Positions 12,331-22,001 of a stretch of 32,270 bases of DNA are shown here, in pieces. The DNA is from Candidatus Angelobacter sp. Gp1-AA117. GTDB taxonomy: Bacteria > Acidobacteriota > Terriglobia > Terriglobales > Acidobacteriaceae. Both the position numbers and the translations under genes were made by a program. The stretch is taken from contig QHVI01000093.1 of assembly GCA_003223515.1 (NCBI GenBank), forward strand, positions 1 to 32,270, read 5' to 3'. The notes beneath the pieces were generated by a model, which was not told the DNA's origin, searched no databases, and saw only the letters and a list, made by a program, of their open reading frames with translations. Positions within the stretch are counted from its first letter, which is position 1. Each line of letters starts with the position of its first letter.

Positions 12331-13478
12331 TGCCCCGCAATGATGGTCTTCACAACTTCCCCTGCGGGCGTGAGCACTACCATGTCCGCGATGCAACTGG
12401 GGGTGAGATTGCCGCGCTCCGATGAAAGGCCCAGCAGCTTGGCTGGATTCAGGGTTGCCATGCGCACGGCATTGGCCAGCGGCCACGAGGCGAAGTTCAT
12501 CACGTTGCGTACTGCACGATCCAGGGTCAGGACGCTTCCGGCAAGCTTGCCCTGATACTCGCAGCGGCCATCTTTCACATCCACATCCAAGGTGCCGAGC
12601 CGGTATCGTCCTGCAGGCATACCGGTGGCGCTGATGGCATCGGTAATCAGGATGGCGCGCTCCGGCCCTTTGGCGGCTAGAAAAAGCTTGAGGGTGGCGG
12701 GAGCTACATGGATGCCGTCGGCAATAATGTCGGCGGTGATGGCATCATCAGTAAGCACCGCACCCAGAATCCCCGGCTCCCGGTGATCGAAGGCGCGCAT
12801 GGCATTGAAGGTATGGGTCGCATGTGTAGCTCCTGCAGAAATGCCGTGCATCGCTTCTTCGTAAGTCGCGTCTGAATGGCCGAGGCTGGAACAGACACCA
12901 AGTGTTCTCGCGTGGCGAATGGTTTCAAGAGCGCCCGGAACTTCAGGCGCAATGGTCATCATCTTGATGTTGCCATCGCTGGCCTGCCAGAACTTGTCGA
13001 AGAGTTGCGGAGACGGCTGCACCAGATTTTCCGGTGGATGCACCCCACACTTAGCATGGCTGATGAAGGGACCTTCCAGGTGAATGCCCAGAGGCACGGC
13101 GCGATTGCTCTGTTCCCGGTTTTTCTTCGCGGCCTTCCCCAGATGCTCGAGGGCATGCAGCAGGCGATCTTCAGGAGCAGTGACCGTTGTGGCCAGATAG
13201 CTGGTCACGCCCGTGCGGGCCATGGCGGTTTCGATGGCTGCCAGCGCCGAGGGTTCGGCCTCCATTACATCGTGCCCTGCACTGCCGTGAATATGAATGT
13301 CAATGAATCCGGGAGCCAGAACCATGCCGGGAAAATCGAGGCGCCGCGCGCCGGCGGGTAACTCGGTGCGCTCCAGAGAACCGAGCGAGAGCACGCGCCC
13401 GTCTTCAACAACCACAACTGGCGAATCAATCTGTTCCGTAGGTGTATAGAGCGTGGCTGCGGTGATTACGGTTTTCAT
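12312..13478 (-). CDS. nagA: N-acetylglucosamine-6-phosphate deacetylase
   Basis: A 388-residue amidohydrolase that removes acetate from GlcNAc-6-P to give glucosamine-6-P in the cytoplasm. Visible signatures are the metal-binding GFIDIHIHG (57-65), HLEGPFIS (133-140, E135), GHSDATYEEAM (200-210, H201), ATHTFNAM (220-227, H222) and the catalytic ILITDAISATG (276-286, D280). ATG 13478 was chosen because the protein then begins MKTVITAATLYTP, as in the family; longer upstream starts would add 13-21 unrelated residues. Its 3' end overlaps the last leader-like repeat, so the final residues may be altered. It is divergent from the GH3 gene across a 176-bp gap with a promoter and a LacI-type operator. 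Confidence 0.93.
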   Translation of the reverse strand: MKTVITAATLYTPTEQIDSPVVVVEDGRVLSLGSLERTELPAGARRLDFPGMVLAPGFIDIHIHGSAGHDVMEAEPSALAAIETAMARTGVTSYLATTVTAPEDRLLHALEHLGKAAKKNREQSNRAVPLGIHLEGPFISHAKCGVHPPENLVQPSPQLFDKFWQASDGNIKMMTIAPEVPGALETIRHARTLGVCSSLGHSDATYEEAMHGISAGATHATHTFNAMRAFDHREPGILGAVLTDDAITADIIADGIHVAPATLKLFLAAKGPERAILITDAISATGMPAGRYRLGTLDVDVKDGRCEYQGKLAGSVLTLDRAVRNVMNFASWPLANAVRMATLNPAKLLGLSSERGNLTPSCIADMVVLTPAGEVVKTIIAGQEVLST

Positions 13479-13586
13479 GGCTGGTGCTCGGTCAAACCCC
13501 ATAAAACTGCTGCGGGTGCATGAAGCTTTCAAATCCAACACACATGGACTTTATTGCTGCCTTCGCGCCCTTAGCGTCCTTTGTGG

Positions 13587-13640
13587 TTAAACAGATTTGG
13601 CGCAGGGGTTATAATGCCGCCTGCAATTGAACCGATTTAA
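13587..13640 (+). promoter_or_regulatory. Promoter and operator of the GH3 gene
   Basis: TTAAAC (13587-13592), 17 bp, TATAAT (13610-13615) form a promoter. TTGAACCGATTTAA (13627-13640) lies just after the expected transcription start and differs by one base from the site family TTAAANCGNTTTAA found at six other places in the locus. Binding there would block early elongation or clearance. The site may also affect the divergent nagA. Confidence 0.65.
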
Positions 13641-13654
13641 CAAAGGGATATTGT

Positions 13655-15526
13655 ATGCGAATTTCTGTGCGGGCTGTGCTGGTGCTGTTGCTGCTTTGTC
13701 TTCCCTGCGCCGGAAAAGACGAATATCAGAAGCCGGGGCCGGTGCGGCTCACCGAAGATGGACGGCGCTGGGTGGAACACACGCTGAAGAAACTGTCGCT
13801 GGAAGAAAAAGTCGGGCAGATGTTGAACATCCGCTACTTCACCGACTTCCAGAATTTCGATTCCGACACCTACAAGCAGTTCCGCGCACAGCTCCAGAAA
13901 TACAACATTGGTTCAGTGGTGCTTACAGTTCATGTCGACGGCCCCATCCTGCTGAAGAACCCGCCACTGGAAGTAGCTGCCGTGGCCAACCAGCTACAGC
14001 GCGACTCCCGCCTGCCGTTGCTCATTGCCGCCGATTTCGAACGTGGCCTGGCTTCGCGTGTGAGTTCCGTTCCGGCATTCCCTGATGCCATGGCCTTTGG
14101 CGCAGTAGGTAAGACCGGGTATGCAGAAAGATTTGGCGCGATTACCGCAGAAGAGTCGCGGGCCATCGGGGTCCACTGGAATCTGTTCCCGGTTGCCGAT
14201 GTGAACAGCAATCCGGACAATCCGATCATCAATACCCGCTCTTTCGGAGAAAATCCCGCGCAGGTCGGCGATCTGGTAGCCGCATTCATCAAAGGATCGA
14301 AAGCGCACGGCATGCTCACCGCCGCAAAGCATTTTCCCGGACACGGCGATACCGGCACTGACTCGCATCTGGGCGTGGCCCGAGTGCAGGGTGACATGGC
14401 ACACCTGGAGAGCATCGAGCTCCCTCCATTCAAGAAAGCCATTGAGGCCGGAGTCGATTCAGTGCTTACGGCGCATGTTGCCGTTCCGGCGCTGGAGCCT
14501 GATCCGAATAAAGTTGCGACCATTTCAGAAAAGGTCATTACCAACCTGCTGGAGAAACAGCTTGGATTCAAAGGCGTAGTGATCACTGACGCTCTGGAAA
14601 TGCGCGGGCTCACGGCGCTCTATCCTCCTTCCCAGGGCAGTCCCACGGCCAGGGCCGCAGTCGATGCGGTGAAGGCCGGCAACGATGTGATCCTGTGGCC
14701 CACTGATCTCGATGGCGCATTCAACGGCATCATTGCTGCGGTCAAGGATGGAGAGATTCCGCAGTCACGCATCGATGATTCAGTCAGAAAGATTCTGGAG
14801 ATGAAGGCCTCGGTAGGGCTGCACAAGGCGCGCCTCGTAGACCTGGAGCAGGTCTCATGGCTGGTCAACAAGCCCGAAGACCTGGCGTTTGCACAGCAGG
14901 TGGCCGATGAAGCGGTCACGCTGGTCCGCGATAACCGGCAGGTGATTCCGCTGGCAAAAATGCAGCCACAGCCTGCCGAAAGCGAGACCTTCCAGGCCCA
15001 CGCTGCTCCCGGAACCCAGGTTGTGGCGATCATGATTACTGACACGATTCACGGCGAATGGGGACACGCTTTTGAAAGCGCCCTGCGTGCGCGGCGCGCA
15101 GACGCAACCGTCTTTTACGTTGACAATAATCTGGCCAATGCACTCTCACCCGAAATTCTCAAAGCGGTGCAGGAAGCGGGGAAAGTCTTAGTGGGCGCCT
15201 ATATTGTTCCTACTCCGGCAAAGCAGGTCACGGTGAATGGCCAACTGGTCAACTCGGTGGGACTGGAGCAAAGCACCGGTGAGCTGCTGCGCAAGATTCT
15301 CGAAGCAGCGGCGCCCCGGACGGCGGTGATTGCGATGGGCAATCCTTATGTCGCACAGAATTTTCCGCAGGTGCAGACCTATATTTGTACGTACTCCAAT
15401 GCGACTACTTCAGAGTTGAGCGCAGTGAAGCTCTTGTTCGGAGAAATGGAAGCCACAGGAAAATTGCCGGTAACACTGCCCGAGGTGAGTGGTTCAAAAC
15501 CCCAAACCAACATTTCTAATAAGTGA
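13655..15526 (+). CDS. nagZ: GH3 beta-N-acetylhexosaminidase (NagZ-like), exported
   Basis: A 623-residue glycoside hydrolase family 3 enzyme that releases N-acetylglucosamine from the non-reducing end of chitooligosaccharides or muropeptides. A signal peptide spans residues 1-20 (MRISVRAVLVLLLLCLPCAG), placing it in the periplasm or outside. The (beta/alpha)8 domain shows IAADFERGLASR (124-135), KHFPGHGDTGTDSH (225-238), whose Asp/His pair is the NagZ acid-base motif, and GVVITDALEMRG (307-318), with nucleophile D312. An extra C-terminal domain of about 230 residues (GH3 C-like) makes it longer than cytoplasmic NagZ (about 340). Context with nagA, a sugar kinase and chitinases suggests chitin degradation rather than only wall recycling. 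Confidence 0.92.
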   Translation: MRISVRAVLVLLLLCLPCAGKDEYQKPGPVRLTEDGRRWVEHTLKKLSLEEKVGQMLNIRYFTDFQNFDSDTYKQFRAQLQKYNIGSVVLTVHVDGPILLKNPPLEVAAVANQLQRDSRLPLLIAADFERGLASRVSSVPAFPDAMAFGAVGKTGYAERFGAITAEESRAIGVHWNLFPVADVNSNPDNPIINTRSFGENPAQVGDLVAAFIKGSKAHGMLTAAKHFPGHGDTGTDSHLGVARVQGDMAHLESIELPPFKKAIEAGVDSVLTAHVAVPALEPDPNKVATISEKVITNLLEKQLGFKGVVITDALEMRGLTALYPPSQGSPTARAAVDAVKAGNDVILWPTDLDGAFNGIIAAVKDGEIPQSRIDDSVRKILEMKASVGLHKARLVDLEQVSWLVNKPEDLAFAQQVADEAVTLVRDNRQVIPLAKMQPQPAESETFQAHAAPGTQVVAIMITDTIHGEWGHAFESALRARRADATVFYVDNNLANALSPEILKAVQEAGKVLVGAYIVPTPAKQVTVNGQLVNSVGLEQSTGELLRKILEAAAPRTAVIAMGNPYVAQNFPQVQTYICTYSNATTSELSAVKLLFGEMEATGKLPVTLPEVSGSKPQTNISNK

Positions 15527-15555
15527 TATAACTACAAGCTTGCGGGGTGGAAGAA

Positions 15556-15741
15556 ATGAGCAATGGAAGGCACTACAAAGTAGTGGATGCAGAAACAGTC
15601 GAAGCTTTAGAACGAGTCATTAACCGCTTTGCTCAAGATTATCGAGCAATTAATATCAGCTCTTACCTTGTAAATACACCAGAAGGATCATTGGAGTATC
15701 AACTGATGGCTTTGCTGGAATACATGCCTCCGCAACCCTGA
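15556..15741 (+). CDS. Small conserved-looking hypothetical protein, 61 residues
   Basis: ATG 15556 follows GGAAG; an in-frame GTG at 15547 is an alternative start. The peptide is amphipathic and mixed helix/strand (HYKVVDAETVEALERVINRF, then SSYLVNTPEGSLEYQLMALL), with no signal or membrane segment. It sits 29 bp after the GH3 stop and ends 5 bp before the convergent LacI-type gene. Codon use is more AT-rich than its neighbours, a hint of separate origin. I do not recognise a family. Confidence 0.5.
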   Translation: MSNGRHYKVVDAETVEALERVINRFAQDYRAINISSYLVNTPEGSLEYQLMALLEYMPPQP

Positions 15742-15746
15742 GAATT

Positions 15747-16838
15747 CTACGTAATCGCCTTTGTTGATTCCCTCAACACCAGTTCCGAGGGCATCTTGCG
15801 ATAGACCGCTTGCACGTCGCGATGTTCGGATGCGGCATTGATGCCATCCAGCACCACACTTACGGCGGCGGCGCCCATGGCCTCCATCGGCTGACGTACG
15901 GTGGTGAGCGCGGGGACCACCAGCGATGAAGGCGTGACATCATCAAAGCCGATCAAGCTGCATTGCTCCGGCACCTTCATTCCAGCTTTGATCAGGGCGC
16001 GCATGGCGCCCAGGGCAGTCATGTCATCGAAAGCCATCAGCGCAGTAAAATTGCGGCGTTTCTTCAGAATCTCTTCGGTCATCCGATAGCCATCAGGCAC
16101 GCCCAGGTTAGGATCAAGCTGCTCCGGCAGGTCAACCACCATTTTGGGATCGATTTCCAGCCCGGTATCGTGGGCAAATCTCTGCACGCCCCGCCAGCGG
16201 TTCTTGCTGGAGAGCAATCCGCGCGGGCCGCGCACAAAAGCAATCTTCCTGTGTCCCAGGGCATAGAGGTGCCCGAGCGCCGCGTAGGCGCCGCCTTCAT
16301 CGTCTACGATGATGGAACTGATGGATTTCGACTGCATCTCCCGTCCGATGACCACGGTTGGTATATCCGATTTCTCCAGGTCGGCCAGCAGGTTGATGTC
16401 GATCAGAAGCCAGTTGGCCACAATAATCAGGCCTTCCACGCGGCGCTCCAGCAGCATCTCCACATAGCGCTCAAAGCGCGGCCGTTCATTATGCGCGTCG
16501 GCAAGAATAGGCATGAACGATGCCTGATACAGAGAATTCTCTATGCCGCGCAGGATCAGCGTGCAATAAGGATCGGTGATGTCAAACACCATCACACCCA
16601 CAGTGTGGTTACGGCGGCTGCGCAGAGACTTGGCAAAAATATTGGGGTGATACCCCAGTTTCTTGGCGGCACTCTGAATGCGGGTCTTGGTGGTCTGGGG
16701 AATGTACCGGGCCAGCGGCGCATTATTGAGCACAATAGAAACAGTGGTGGCGGAAAATCCGCTGGTCTTAGCCACATCGCGAATGGTTATGGTCTTGCCC
16801 GAATTGCGTTTACCTGCCATCGGGGGAATTATATCCAT
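15747..16838 (-). CDS. LacI-family transcriptional regulator (probable GlcNAc/chitin repressor)
   Basis: A 363-residue regulator. The N-terminal helix-turn-helix TIRDVAKTSGFSATTVSIVL is followed by the hinge helix region (NIFAKSLRSRR) that inserts in the minor groove at a central CG. The rest is a periplasmic-binding-type sensor with the usual blocks (VGVMVFDITDPY, IVDDEGGAYAALGHL, GFDDVTPSSLVVPALTTVRQ). The start is uncertain: ATG 16838 has GAAGG very close; ATG 16820 gives MAGKRNSGK. It is divergent from the ROK kinase. Palindromes TTAAANCGNTTTAA with central CG occur upstream of five transcription units of this locus and fit a LacI-family operator, so this protein is the natural candidate; the inducer is unknown, probably a GlcNAc derivative. 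Confidence 0.88.
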   Translation of the reverse strand: MDIIPPMAGKRNSGKTITIRDVAKTSGFSATTVSIVLNNAPLARYIPQTTKTRIQSAAKKLGYHPNIFAKSLRSRRNHTVGVMVFDITDPYCTLILRGIENSLYQASFMPILADAHNERPRFERYVEMLLERRVEGLIIVANWLLIDINLLADLEKSDIPTVVIGREMQSKSISSIIVDDEGGAYAALGHLYALGHRKIAFVRGPRGLLSSKNRWRGVQRFAHDTGLEIDPKMVVDLPEQLDPNLGVPDGYRMTEEILKKRRNFTALMAFDDMTALGAMRALIKAGMKVPEQCSLIGFDDVTPSSLVVPALTTVRQPMEAMGAAAVSVVLDGINAASEHRDVQAVYRKMPSELVLRESTKAIT

Positions 16839-16970
16839 AGCCTTCAATCCCAGTATGGGCAACGCCACAAAGTCCAGAAAAAGACCTTAATGGATTGCCG
16901 GAATTGCCATCATTATCGAATTGCCACCATTGAAGCTGGGGCTTCCACCGGTTACATCCATAAAATTATT

Positions 16971-16999
16971 TTGCGTTTATTAAAACGATTCTATATAAT
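16971..16999 (+). promoter_or_regulatory. ROK-kinase promoter with embedded operator
   Basis: TTGCGT (16971-16976), 17 bp and a perfect TATAAT (16994-16999) form a strong promoter for the kinase gene. The operator-like TTAAAACGATTCTA (16980-16993) fills the spacer between the two boxes, a position where a LacI-type repressor would exclude RNA polymerase. Confidence 0.75.
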
Positions 17000-17027
17000 T
17001 CCGGCCACTAAGGGAAGGGTGAACACC

Positions 17028-18050
17028 ATGCTGTCATTCGCGATCGGTGTGGACCTGGGCGGCACCAACCTGCGCATTGCCGCCATTGAAGAGACCGGCA
17101 GGCCTCTGGAAACCTTCAACACTAGCACAGAAGTCAAGCGTGGACGCGATTTTGTGATCGACGAGATGTGCCGCGTCATCCAGGTTCTGAGCAGCAAATT
17201 TTCCCACACACATCAATTCCTGGGCACCGGGGTAGGCATTCCCGGAATCATCGAGATGGAAAGCGGACGACTGCACTCCGCTGCCAACCTGCCTGACTGG
17301 AAAGATTATCCGGTAAAGGCGGAGATAGAAGAACGATTAGGATCGCCGGTAGTACTGGAGAACGATGCCAACTGTGCCGCACTGGGCGAAAAGTGGATGG
17401 GTGCGGGGCGCGATGCGGCCGGGCTGTGCATGATCACGCTGGGGACCGGGGTAGGGGGCGCATTCATCTTTCGCGGCAAGATCTGGCATGGAATGATTGG
17501 CATGGCAGGCGAGGTTGGCCACATGTGTGTGGCCGCCCAAGGACCTGCCTGTGGCTGTGGCGGCCGTGGATGCCTGGAGCAATTCGCCTCGGCTACAGCT
17601 ATCAGGCGCATGGCAACCGAGGCCATCCGCTCAGGCAATGCTTCTGGATTAGCCAACGCCATCCGGAACCAGGAACTGAGCGCCAAAGTTGTATTTCAGC
17701 AGGCGCTTCTCGGCGACCGGGTGGCTACGCAGATTTTTGAAACGGCTGGCGTTGCGCTGGGGACGGCGCTGGCCAGCCTCGTGAACGCATTAAATCTGCC
17801 TATGTACATCATCGGCGGGGGAGTCGCTAAAGCATGGCCGGCGTTCTCTCCGGCTATGTATCGTGAGCTAAGAAAGCAATCGGTGGTGTTTCGCGCGGGA
17901 GAAGATGAGCACACACACGTAAACCGTACCGTGATAACGCCTGCCGAACTGGGCAGCGAAGCAGGACTCATCGGGGCGGCACGACTTCCCATGATATTAA
18001 AAGACTCTCATCATTGTTCGCATATACGGGTGGCGGCGCAGATTGCCTGA
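17028..18050 (+). CDS. ROK-family sugar kinase (probable GlcNAc kinase)
   Basis: A 340-residue cytoplasmic kinase that likely makes GlcNAc-6-P for NagA. It has the ATP-binding IGVDLGGTNLRIA (6-18), the sugar-binding LENDANCAALGE, ITLGTGVGGAFIF, and the ROK zinc motif ACGCGGRGCLEQF with the preceding EVGHM. ATG 17028 was chosen: AGGGAAGGG lies at good spacing and the family motif follows at once, although the frame is open far upstream across the divergent regulator. Substrate is inferred from neighbours; glucokinase or mannokinase activity is possible from sequence alone. It is controlled by the operator at 16980-16993. Confidence 0.88.
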   Translation: MLSFAIGVDLGGTNLRIAAIEETGRPLETFNTSTEVKRGRDFVIDEMCRVIQVLSSKFSHTHQFLGTGVGIPGIIEMESGRLHSAANLPDWKDYPVKAEIEERLGSPVVLENDANCAALGEKWMGAGRDAAGLCMITLGTGVGGAFIFRGKIWHGMIGMAGEVGHMCVAAQGPACGCGGRGCLEQFASATAIRRMATEAIRSGNASGLANAIRNQELSAKVVFQQALLGDRVATQIFETAGVALGTALASLVNALNLPMYIIGGGVAKAWPAFSPAMYRELRKQSVVFRAGEDEHTHVNRTVITPAELGSEAGLIGAARLPMILKDSHHCSHIRVAAQIA

Positions 18051-18176
18051 ACACTATGTCATGTCAAATGCCTGTCCATGTTCCGGCTTTCCTTCTAAAA
18101 ACCGGAGAACTTCGTGAAGACGCGCGAAGAAATGAACAAAACTCGTAATATACTTGTGCAAATTTCGATTTAGCTC

Positions 18177-18255
18177 TTGACAGCTACAGGCGGCAGAGAG
18201 AGAATTTCCGCCAGGTTTATGGAACCGATTTAATACCTTTATTAAAACGTTTTAC
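18177..18255 (+). promoter_or_regulatory. TonB-receptor promoter region with two operators
   Basis: TTGACA (18177-18182), 17 bp, GAGAAT (18200-18205) is a plausible promoter. Two operator-like sites follow: TGGAACCGATTTAA (18220-18233) and TTAAAACGTTTTAC (18242-18255), centred 22 bp apart (two helical turns), which would favour cooperative binding. The rest of the 311-bp gap between the kinase and the receptor shows nothing else. Confidence 0.6.
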
Positions 18256-18361
18256 AAGGCTGATTCAAAAGGAATTCCGGAAGTCGATTCATACGGCATC
18301 GTCAGCAGGTCTCGGCAAGCGCAGTGAGCCAAATGCAACTGAATGGAGGTCGTGAAATTAA

Positions 18362-21300
18362 ATGACAGCTCTGTCCCGGTTCTTCTTCACATGTCTTCCC
18401 CACTCCAACAATCTTTCCACTGGTAAGACAGTTGGGCAACGCAAACAGATTCCGGCGCGAACTGGGCTGGTCACCTGTTTGCTTCTTCTCCTGGTGCTCA
18501 GTGCGGCGCTGCCGTCTGCCGTGGCCCAGGAAAACACTGCCAGCATTACCGGCACAGTCACAGACGACACTGGAGCCTCGATCAAAGGCGCTACGATCAC
18601 AGCCAAGGATGTCGAACGCGGAACTTCGCTGGTCACAAAGACCAATGACTCCGGCGCTTACAACCTGCCGCGCGTCCCGGTCGGCACGTATGAGGTGAGC
18701 ATATCTGCGCAAGGCTTCCAGACGACTGTCCAAAAGAATGTGACCCTCATCCTGAACCAGACGGCGCGCCTTGATACAAAAATGAAAGTCGGCCAGATGA
18801 CAGAAGTTGTGGAGGTCACCGCGGCCGCTCCGGTACTGCAAACGGACACCTCGTTGACGGGAAATCTCATTGATTCAAATACTGCGATCAACCTGCCTCT
18901 CTCCACTCATAACACCAACCAGCTAACGCTGCTTGCATCCCCGGGAGTCGTCACCCCGAACCTGTTCGGCTTCATGGCGGCCCAGAACACTTTCGGCACG
19001 GGCCGCCCCTACGTGAATGGGGCGCGCGAACAGGAAAACAATTTCGTGCTCGATGGCATGGACAACAACCAGCCCGACAACAATGACGTTGGCTTTGTGC
19101 CCTCTCCCGAAGCGGTGCAGGAATTCAACCTCATCACCGGCAATGCGCCCGCGGATTTTGGAAACTACCTTGGCGGAGTGGTGAATGTGACCCTGAAGTC
19201 GGGTACGAATAGCTTCCACGGCAGCGGCTACGAGTACATTCGCCGGGGCGGCCTGAACGCAAATAGCTGGTCTAACAATTTAAACGGCATCAAGAGACCA
19301 GGGCTGAAATATGACAACTTCGGGGCCACATTCGGGGGACCCGTTCTGAAGCAGAAACTTTTCTTCTTTATGGATTACAGCGAATCGCTGTTCAGCCAGC
19401 CCGCCAGTGTCAACCAGTTACAGACCATTCCACTGGCGCAGCGCACCGGAGATTTTTCGGCATTGTGCCAGACTGGTTTTACCGGGGGCTTGTGCAACGA
19501 CACAGATCCGATCACGCACCTGCGCATCAATCAACTCTATGATCCGGCCTCCAGCGCCAATCCGGCCACGCGCACGCCTTTCCTGAACAACCAGATTCCG
19601 ATTGGGCGGTTCAGCAGCGCCGCCAGGGCGATCATTAATTCCCAGTTTTATCCCGGAGCACAGCTCGCCAACAATGTTTCGAAATTCAGCACCGATTCCT
19701 ACCAGGGCGATCTCAAGATTGATTACCTGCCTTCTGACAAGGACCACCTCATGGGCCGCTGGTCGCAGCAGTTTGTGACCGCACCCAACAGCAACAGCAT
19801 CCTGTTGCTCGGTGATTCAGACAGGACCTTCCCGCTCAAGCAATTTGTGATTGATGAGACCCACACCTTCTCATCGTCATTGCTCAATGATGCCCGCGCC
19901 GGCTTCTCGTATTTTCCGGTGACGGAAGGCTTTTCCAATCCTACCAATGTGAACCTGCCCGCAAGCTTTGGTATTGCCGGTGTTACAGGCACCTTTCTGC
20001 CGGCCATGGTTTTCAACGGTTCTGGAACACAGCCCGGCACCATCGGAAACAACGATCTGGTGCAGTCCTTCCATGACACGACGTTGCAATTTGAAGACAC
20101 CATGACCTGGACACACGAAAAGCACGTGATTCACTTTGGCTTCCAGGCCTACCGCTACATCATGAATGACTTGTATCCGGGCAATGCTGGTCTGGCTGGA
20201 CAGTTCACCTTCAACGGCCAGTTCACCGGAAATACCGGGACGACTGGCGGCAGTGCTGCGGCTGATTTCCTGCTGGGATTGCCGCAAGATGTCCAACAAG
20301 GCAACGGCGGCGGCGGGAACAAGTATCTGCGCAATGGCCTTTATGGAATCTTTGGACAGGACAACTGGCGCATCAAAGACAACCTGACTCTAAACCTCGG
20401 CTTGCGTTATGAATTGACAACGGCACGCGGCACCAACAATGGCCAGGATGTGAACTTTGATCTCATCACCGGAACACCGAAGGTGGGATTCGGGTACAAC
20501 ACCTACAAGGGCATTGACAACTTCCAGCCCCGGCTGGGACTCGCGTGGCAGCCGAAATGGAGTTGGGCAAGAAACAGCGTAGTGCGTGCCGCCTACGGCA
20601 TCTCCACATTTATGGAAGCCAACGGCGTCAACAATCTTCCTTATCAGAACCCGCCGTTCATTCAGGGACATGAGGTAAACTTCTCTGGCCAGGCGTTGCC
20701 GAACAGCACACTCGACCAGGGCTTCAGCAACTTCCCCGCATCAGCGTGCACGGTGGCTTCGCTCCAGGCGCTTTCACCGGCGTGCCTGAGGGGCGCTACT
20801 CTCCATCTCACCAATCCCAACTTGCAACCTGCTGTTGACCAGCAGTGGAACCTCAGCGTCCAGCGGCAGTTTGGAAGAAACACGTCGCTTTCAATCGGGT
20901 ATGTGGGCAACAAGATTGACCACATGTCCGATATTTTCATCTTCAACCAGAAGGTATTGAACTCCAACGGCACCACCTCCCCCGGGCCATTCGCGCAGCC
21001 CCTGATCAACTGCTGCGGGGCCGGCAACTCTCCCACCATTCGCTTCAACGATTCCAGCGGCATTCAGCGCTACAACGCGTTGCAGATCACCCTGGACCAG
21101 CGCGCGTGGCAAGGGCTGTCGTTCCGCGCCAACTACACCTGGTCCAAGTGCCTGAACAACAGTCTTGGCTACTTTGGGCCGTTCGGAGATGAAGAAGCGC
21201 TTCCCGGAACCACCAGCCAGACCGGCTTTTCGTTCTTCTTCCAGGATGCTTACAACGCCAAAGGAGACTACGGAGCGTGCATTGCAGATGTAGCCAGCCT

Positions 21301-21847
21301 GTTCAACGGTTACATGGTCTATGAGCTTCCGTTTGGTAAAGGCAAGATGTTCGGTAGCGGAGTAAACACCTTTGCCAACTACATCATTGGTGGCTGGACA
21401 TTAGCGTCGAATTTCACCCTCCACACCGGCTTTGCCATTACGGCGCTCGGTCCTGACAGCTCGGGCACCGGCTCAGCTTCACCTCGCGCCGATTGTCCTG
21501 CTGGTGTTCCCCAGGGAGGAAGCGGCGCAATTGTCTCACTGGGTGGCGGACAATCCGGCCTCCAGTTCTGGAACCCCAACGCTGCCATACCCGGACAAGC
21601 TGGACATTTTGGAACTTGCGGGATTGGCTCATTCCGCGGCCCGGGGTTGGCGACTGCCGACATGAATCTTTCCAAGCGCTTCTCGCTGGGTGAAAGAGCG
21701 AACCTGGAAGCCATGGCGCAGTTCATCAATGTAACCAACACTCCGATCCTGGGCAGACCCAGCTTCTTCCAGGGTTCTACCTTCGGAGTAATCAGCTCTT
21801 CGAACCCCGGCCGCCAGATCCAGTTTGGCATGAGGGTCAAGTTCTAA
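18362..21847 (+). CDS. Oar-like TonB-dependent outer-membrane receptor
   Basis: A 1161-residue outer-membrane protein, probably importing chitin oligosaccharides. After a hydrophobic signal segment (about 35-55, ending SAVAQE) comes a carboxypeptidase-regulatory-like domain (SITGTVTDDTGASIKGATIT, about 61-80), then a plug region (RPYVNGAREQENNFVLDGMD, VNVTLKSGTNSFHGSGYEYI) and a large beta-barrel ending in the aromatic terminus FGMRVKF typical of barrel assembly. This architecture is highly expanded in Acidobacteriota. The start (ATG 18362) leaves an unusually long n-region; GGAGG is about 12 bp upstream. Substrate is inferred from the operators upstream and from the SSS symporter and SIS-domain gene that follow. 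Confidence 0.9.
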   Translation: MTALSRFFFTCLPHSNNLSTGKTVGQRKQIPARTGLVTCLLLLLVLSAALPSAVAQENTASITGTVTDDTGASIKGATITAKDVERGTSLVTKTNDSGAYNLPRVPVGTYEVSISAQGFQTTVQKNVTLILNQTARLDTKMKVGQMTEVVEVTAAAPVLQTDTSLTGNLIDSNTAINLPLSTHNTNQLTLLASPGVVTPNLFGFMAAQNTFGTGRPYVNGAREQENNFVLDGMDNNQPDNNDVGFVPSPEAVQEFNLITGNAPADFGNYLGGVVNVTLKSGTNSFHGSGYEYIRRGGLNANSWSNNLNGIKRPGLKYDNFGATFGGPVLKQKLFFFMDYSESLFSQPASVNQLQTIPLAQRTGDFSALCQTGFTGGLCNDTDPITHLRINQLYDPASSANPATRTPFLNNQIPIGRFSSAARAIINSQFYPGAQLANNVSKFSTDSYQGDLKIDYLPSDKDHLMGRWSQQFVTAPNSNSILLLGDSDRTFPLKQFVIDETHTFSSSLLNDARAGFSYFPVTEGFSNPTNVNLPASFGIAGVTGTFLPAMVFNGSGTQPGTIGNNDLVQSFHDTTLQFEDTMTWTHEKHVIHFGFQAYRYIMNDLYPGNAGLAGQFTFNGQFTGNTGTTGGSAAADFLLGLPQDVQQGNGGGGNKYLRNGLYGIFGQDNWRIKDNLTLNLGLRYELTTARGTNNGQDVNFDLITGTPKVGFGYNTYKGIDNFQPRLGLAWQPKWSWARNSVVRAAYGISTFMEANGVNNLPYQNPPFIQGHEVNFSGQALPNSTLDQGFSNFPASACTVASLQALSPACLRGATLHLTNPNLQPAVDQQWNLSVQRQFGRNTSLSIGYVGNKIDHMSDIFIFNQKVLNSNGTTSPGPFAQPLINCCGAGNSPTIRFNDSSGIQRYNALQITLDQRAWQGLSFRANYTWSKCLNNSLGYFGPFGDEEALPGTTSQTGFSFFFQDAYNAKGDYGACIADVASLFNGYMVYELPFGKGKMFGSGVNTFANYIIGGWTLASNFTLHTGFAITALGPDSSGTGSASPRADCPAGVPQGGSGAIVSLGGGQSGLQFWNPNAAIPGQAGHFGTCGIGSFRGPGLATADMNLSKRFSLGERANLEAMAQFINVTNTPILGRPSFFQGSTFGVISSSNPGRQIQFGMRVKF

Positions 21848-21866
21848 GGCTGAATCCATCACTGTA

Positions 21867-21892
21867 GGGCCGTTGCTAACCGGCAACGGCCC
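21867..21892 (+). terminator. Strong hairpin after the TonB-receptor gene
   Basis: GGGCCGTTGC pairs perfectly with GCAACGGCCC across a 6-nt loop, 20 bp past the stop codon. There is no U-tract, so it may act as a partial terminator or 3' stabiliser that lowers symporter expression relative to the receptor rather than as a full stop. The rest of the gap to 22002 has no operator-like site. Confidence 0.55.
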
Positions 21893-22001
21893 CGCTCATC
21901 CCCCAAAGAATGCTTACAGGAGACGTGTATGTGAGCACGTATTCCCTCGAACCTTGCTATCCTGAGAGCCAGCTAGACTACTTTTTCCACTGGAGAACAC
22001 T

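Noticed and set aside
15963-17027. Long in-frame extension upstream of the ROK kinase
   Set aside because: It runs antisense through the LacI-type gene and the intergenic promoter. A good ribosome site, the TATAAT promoter and the family N-terminus all support ATG 17028.
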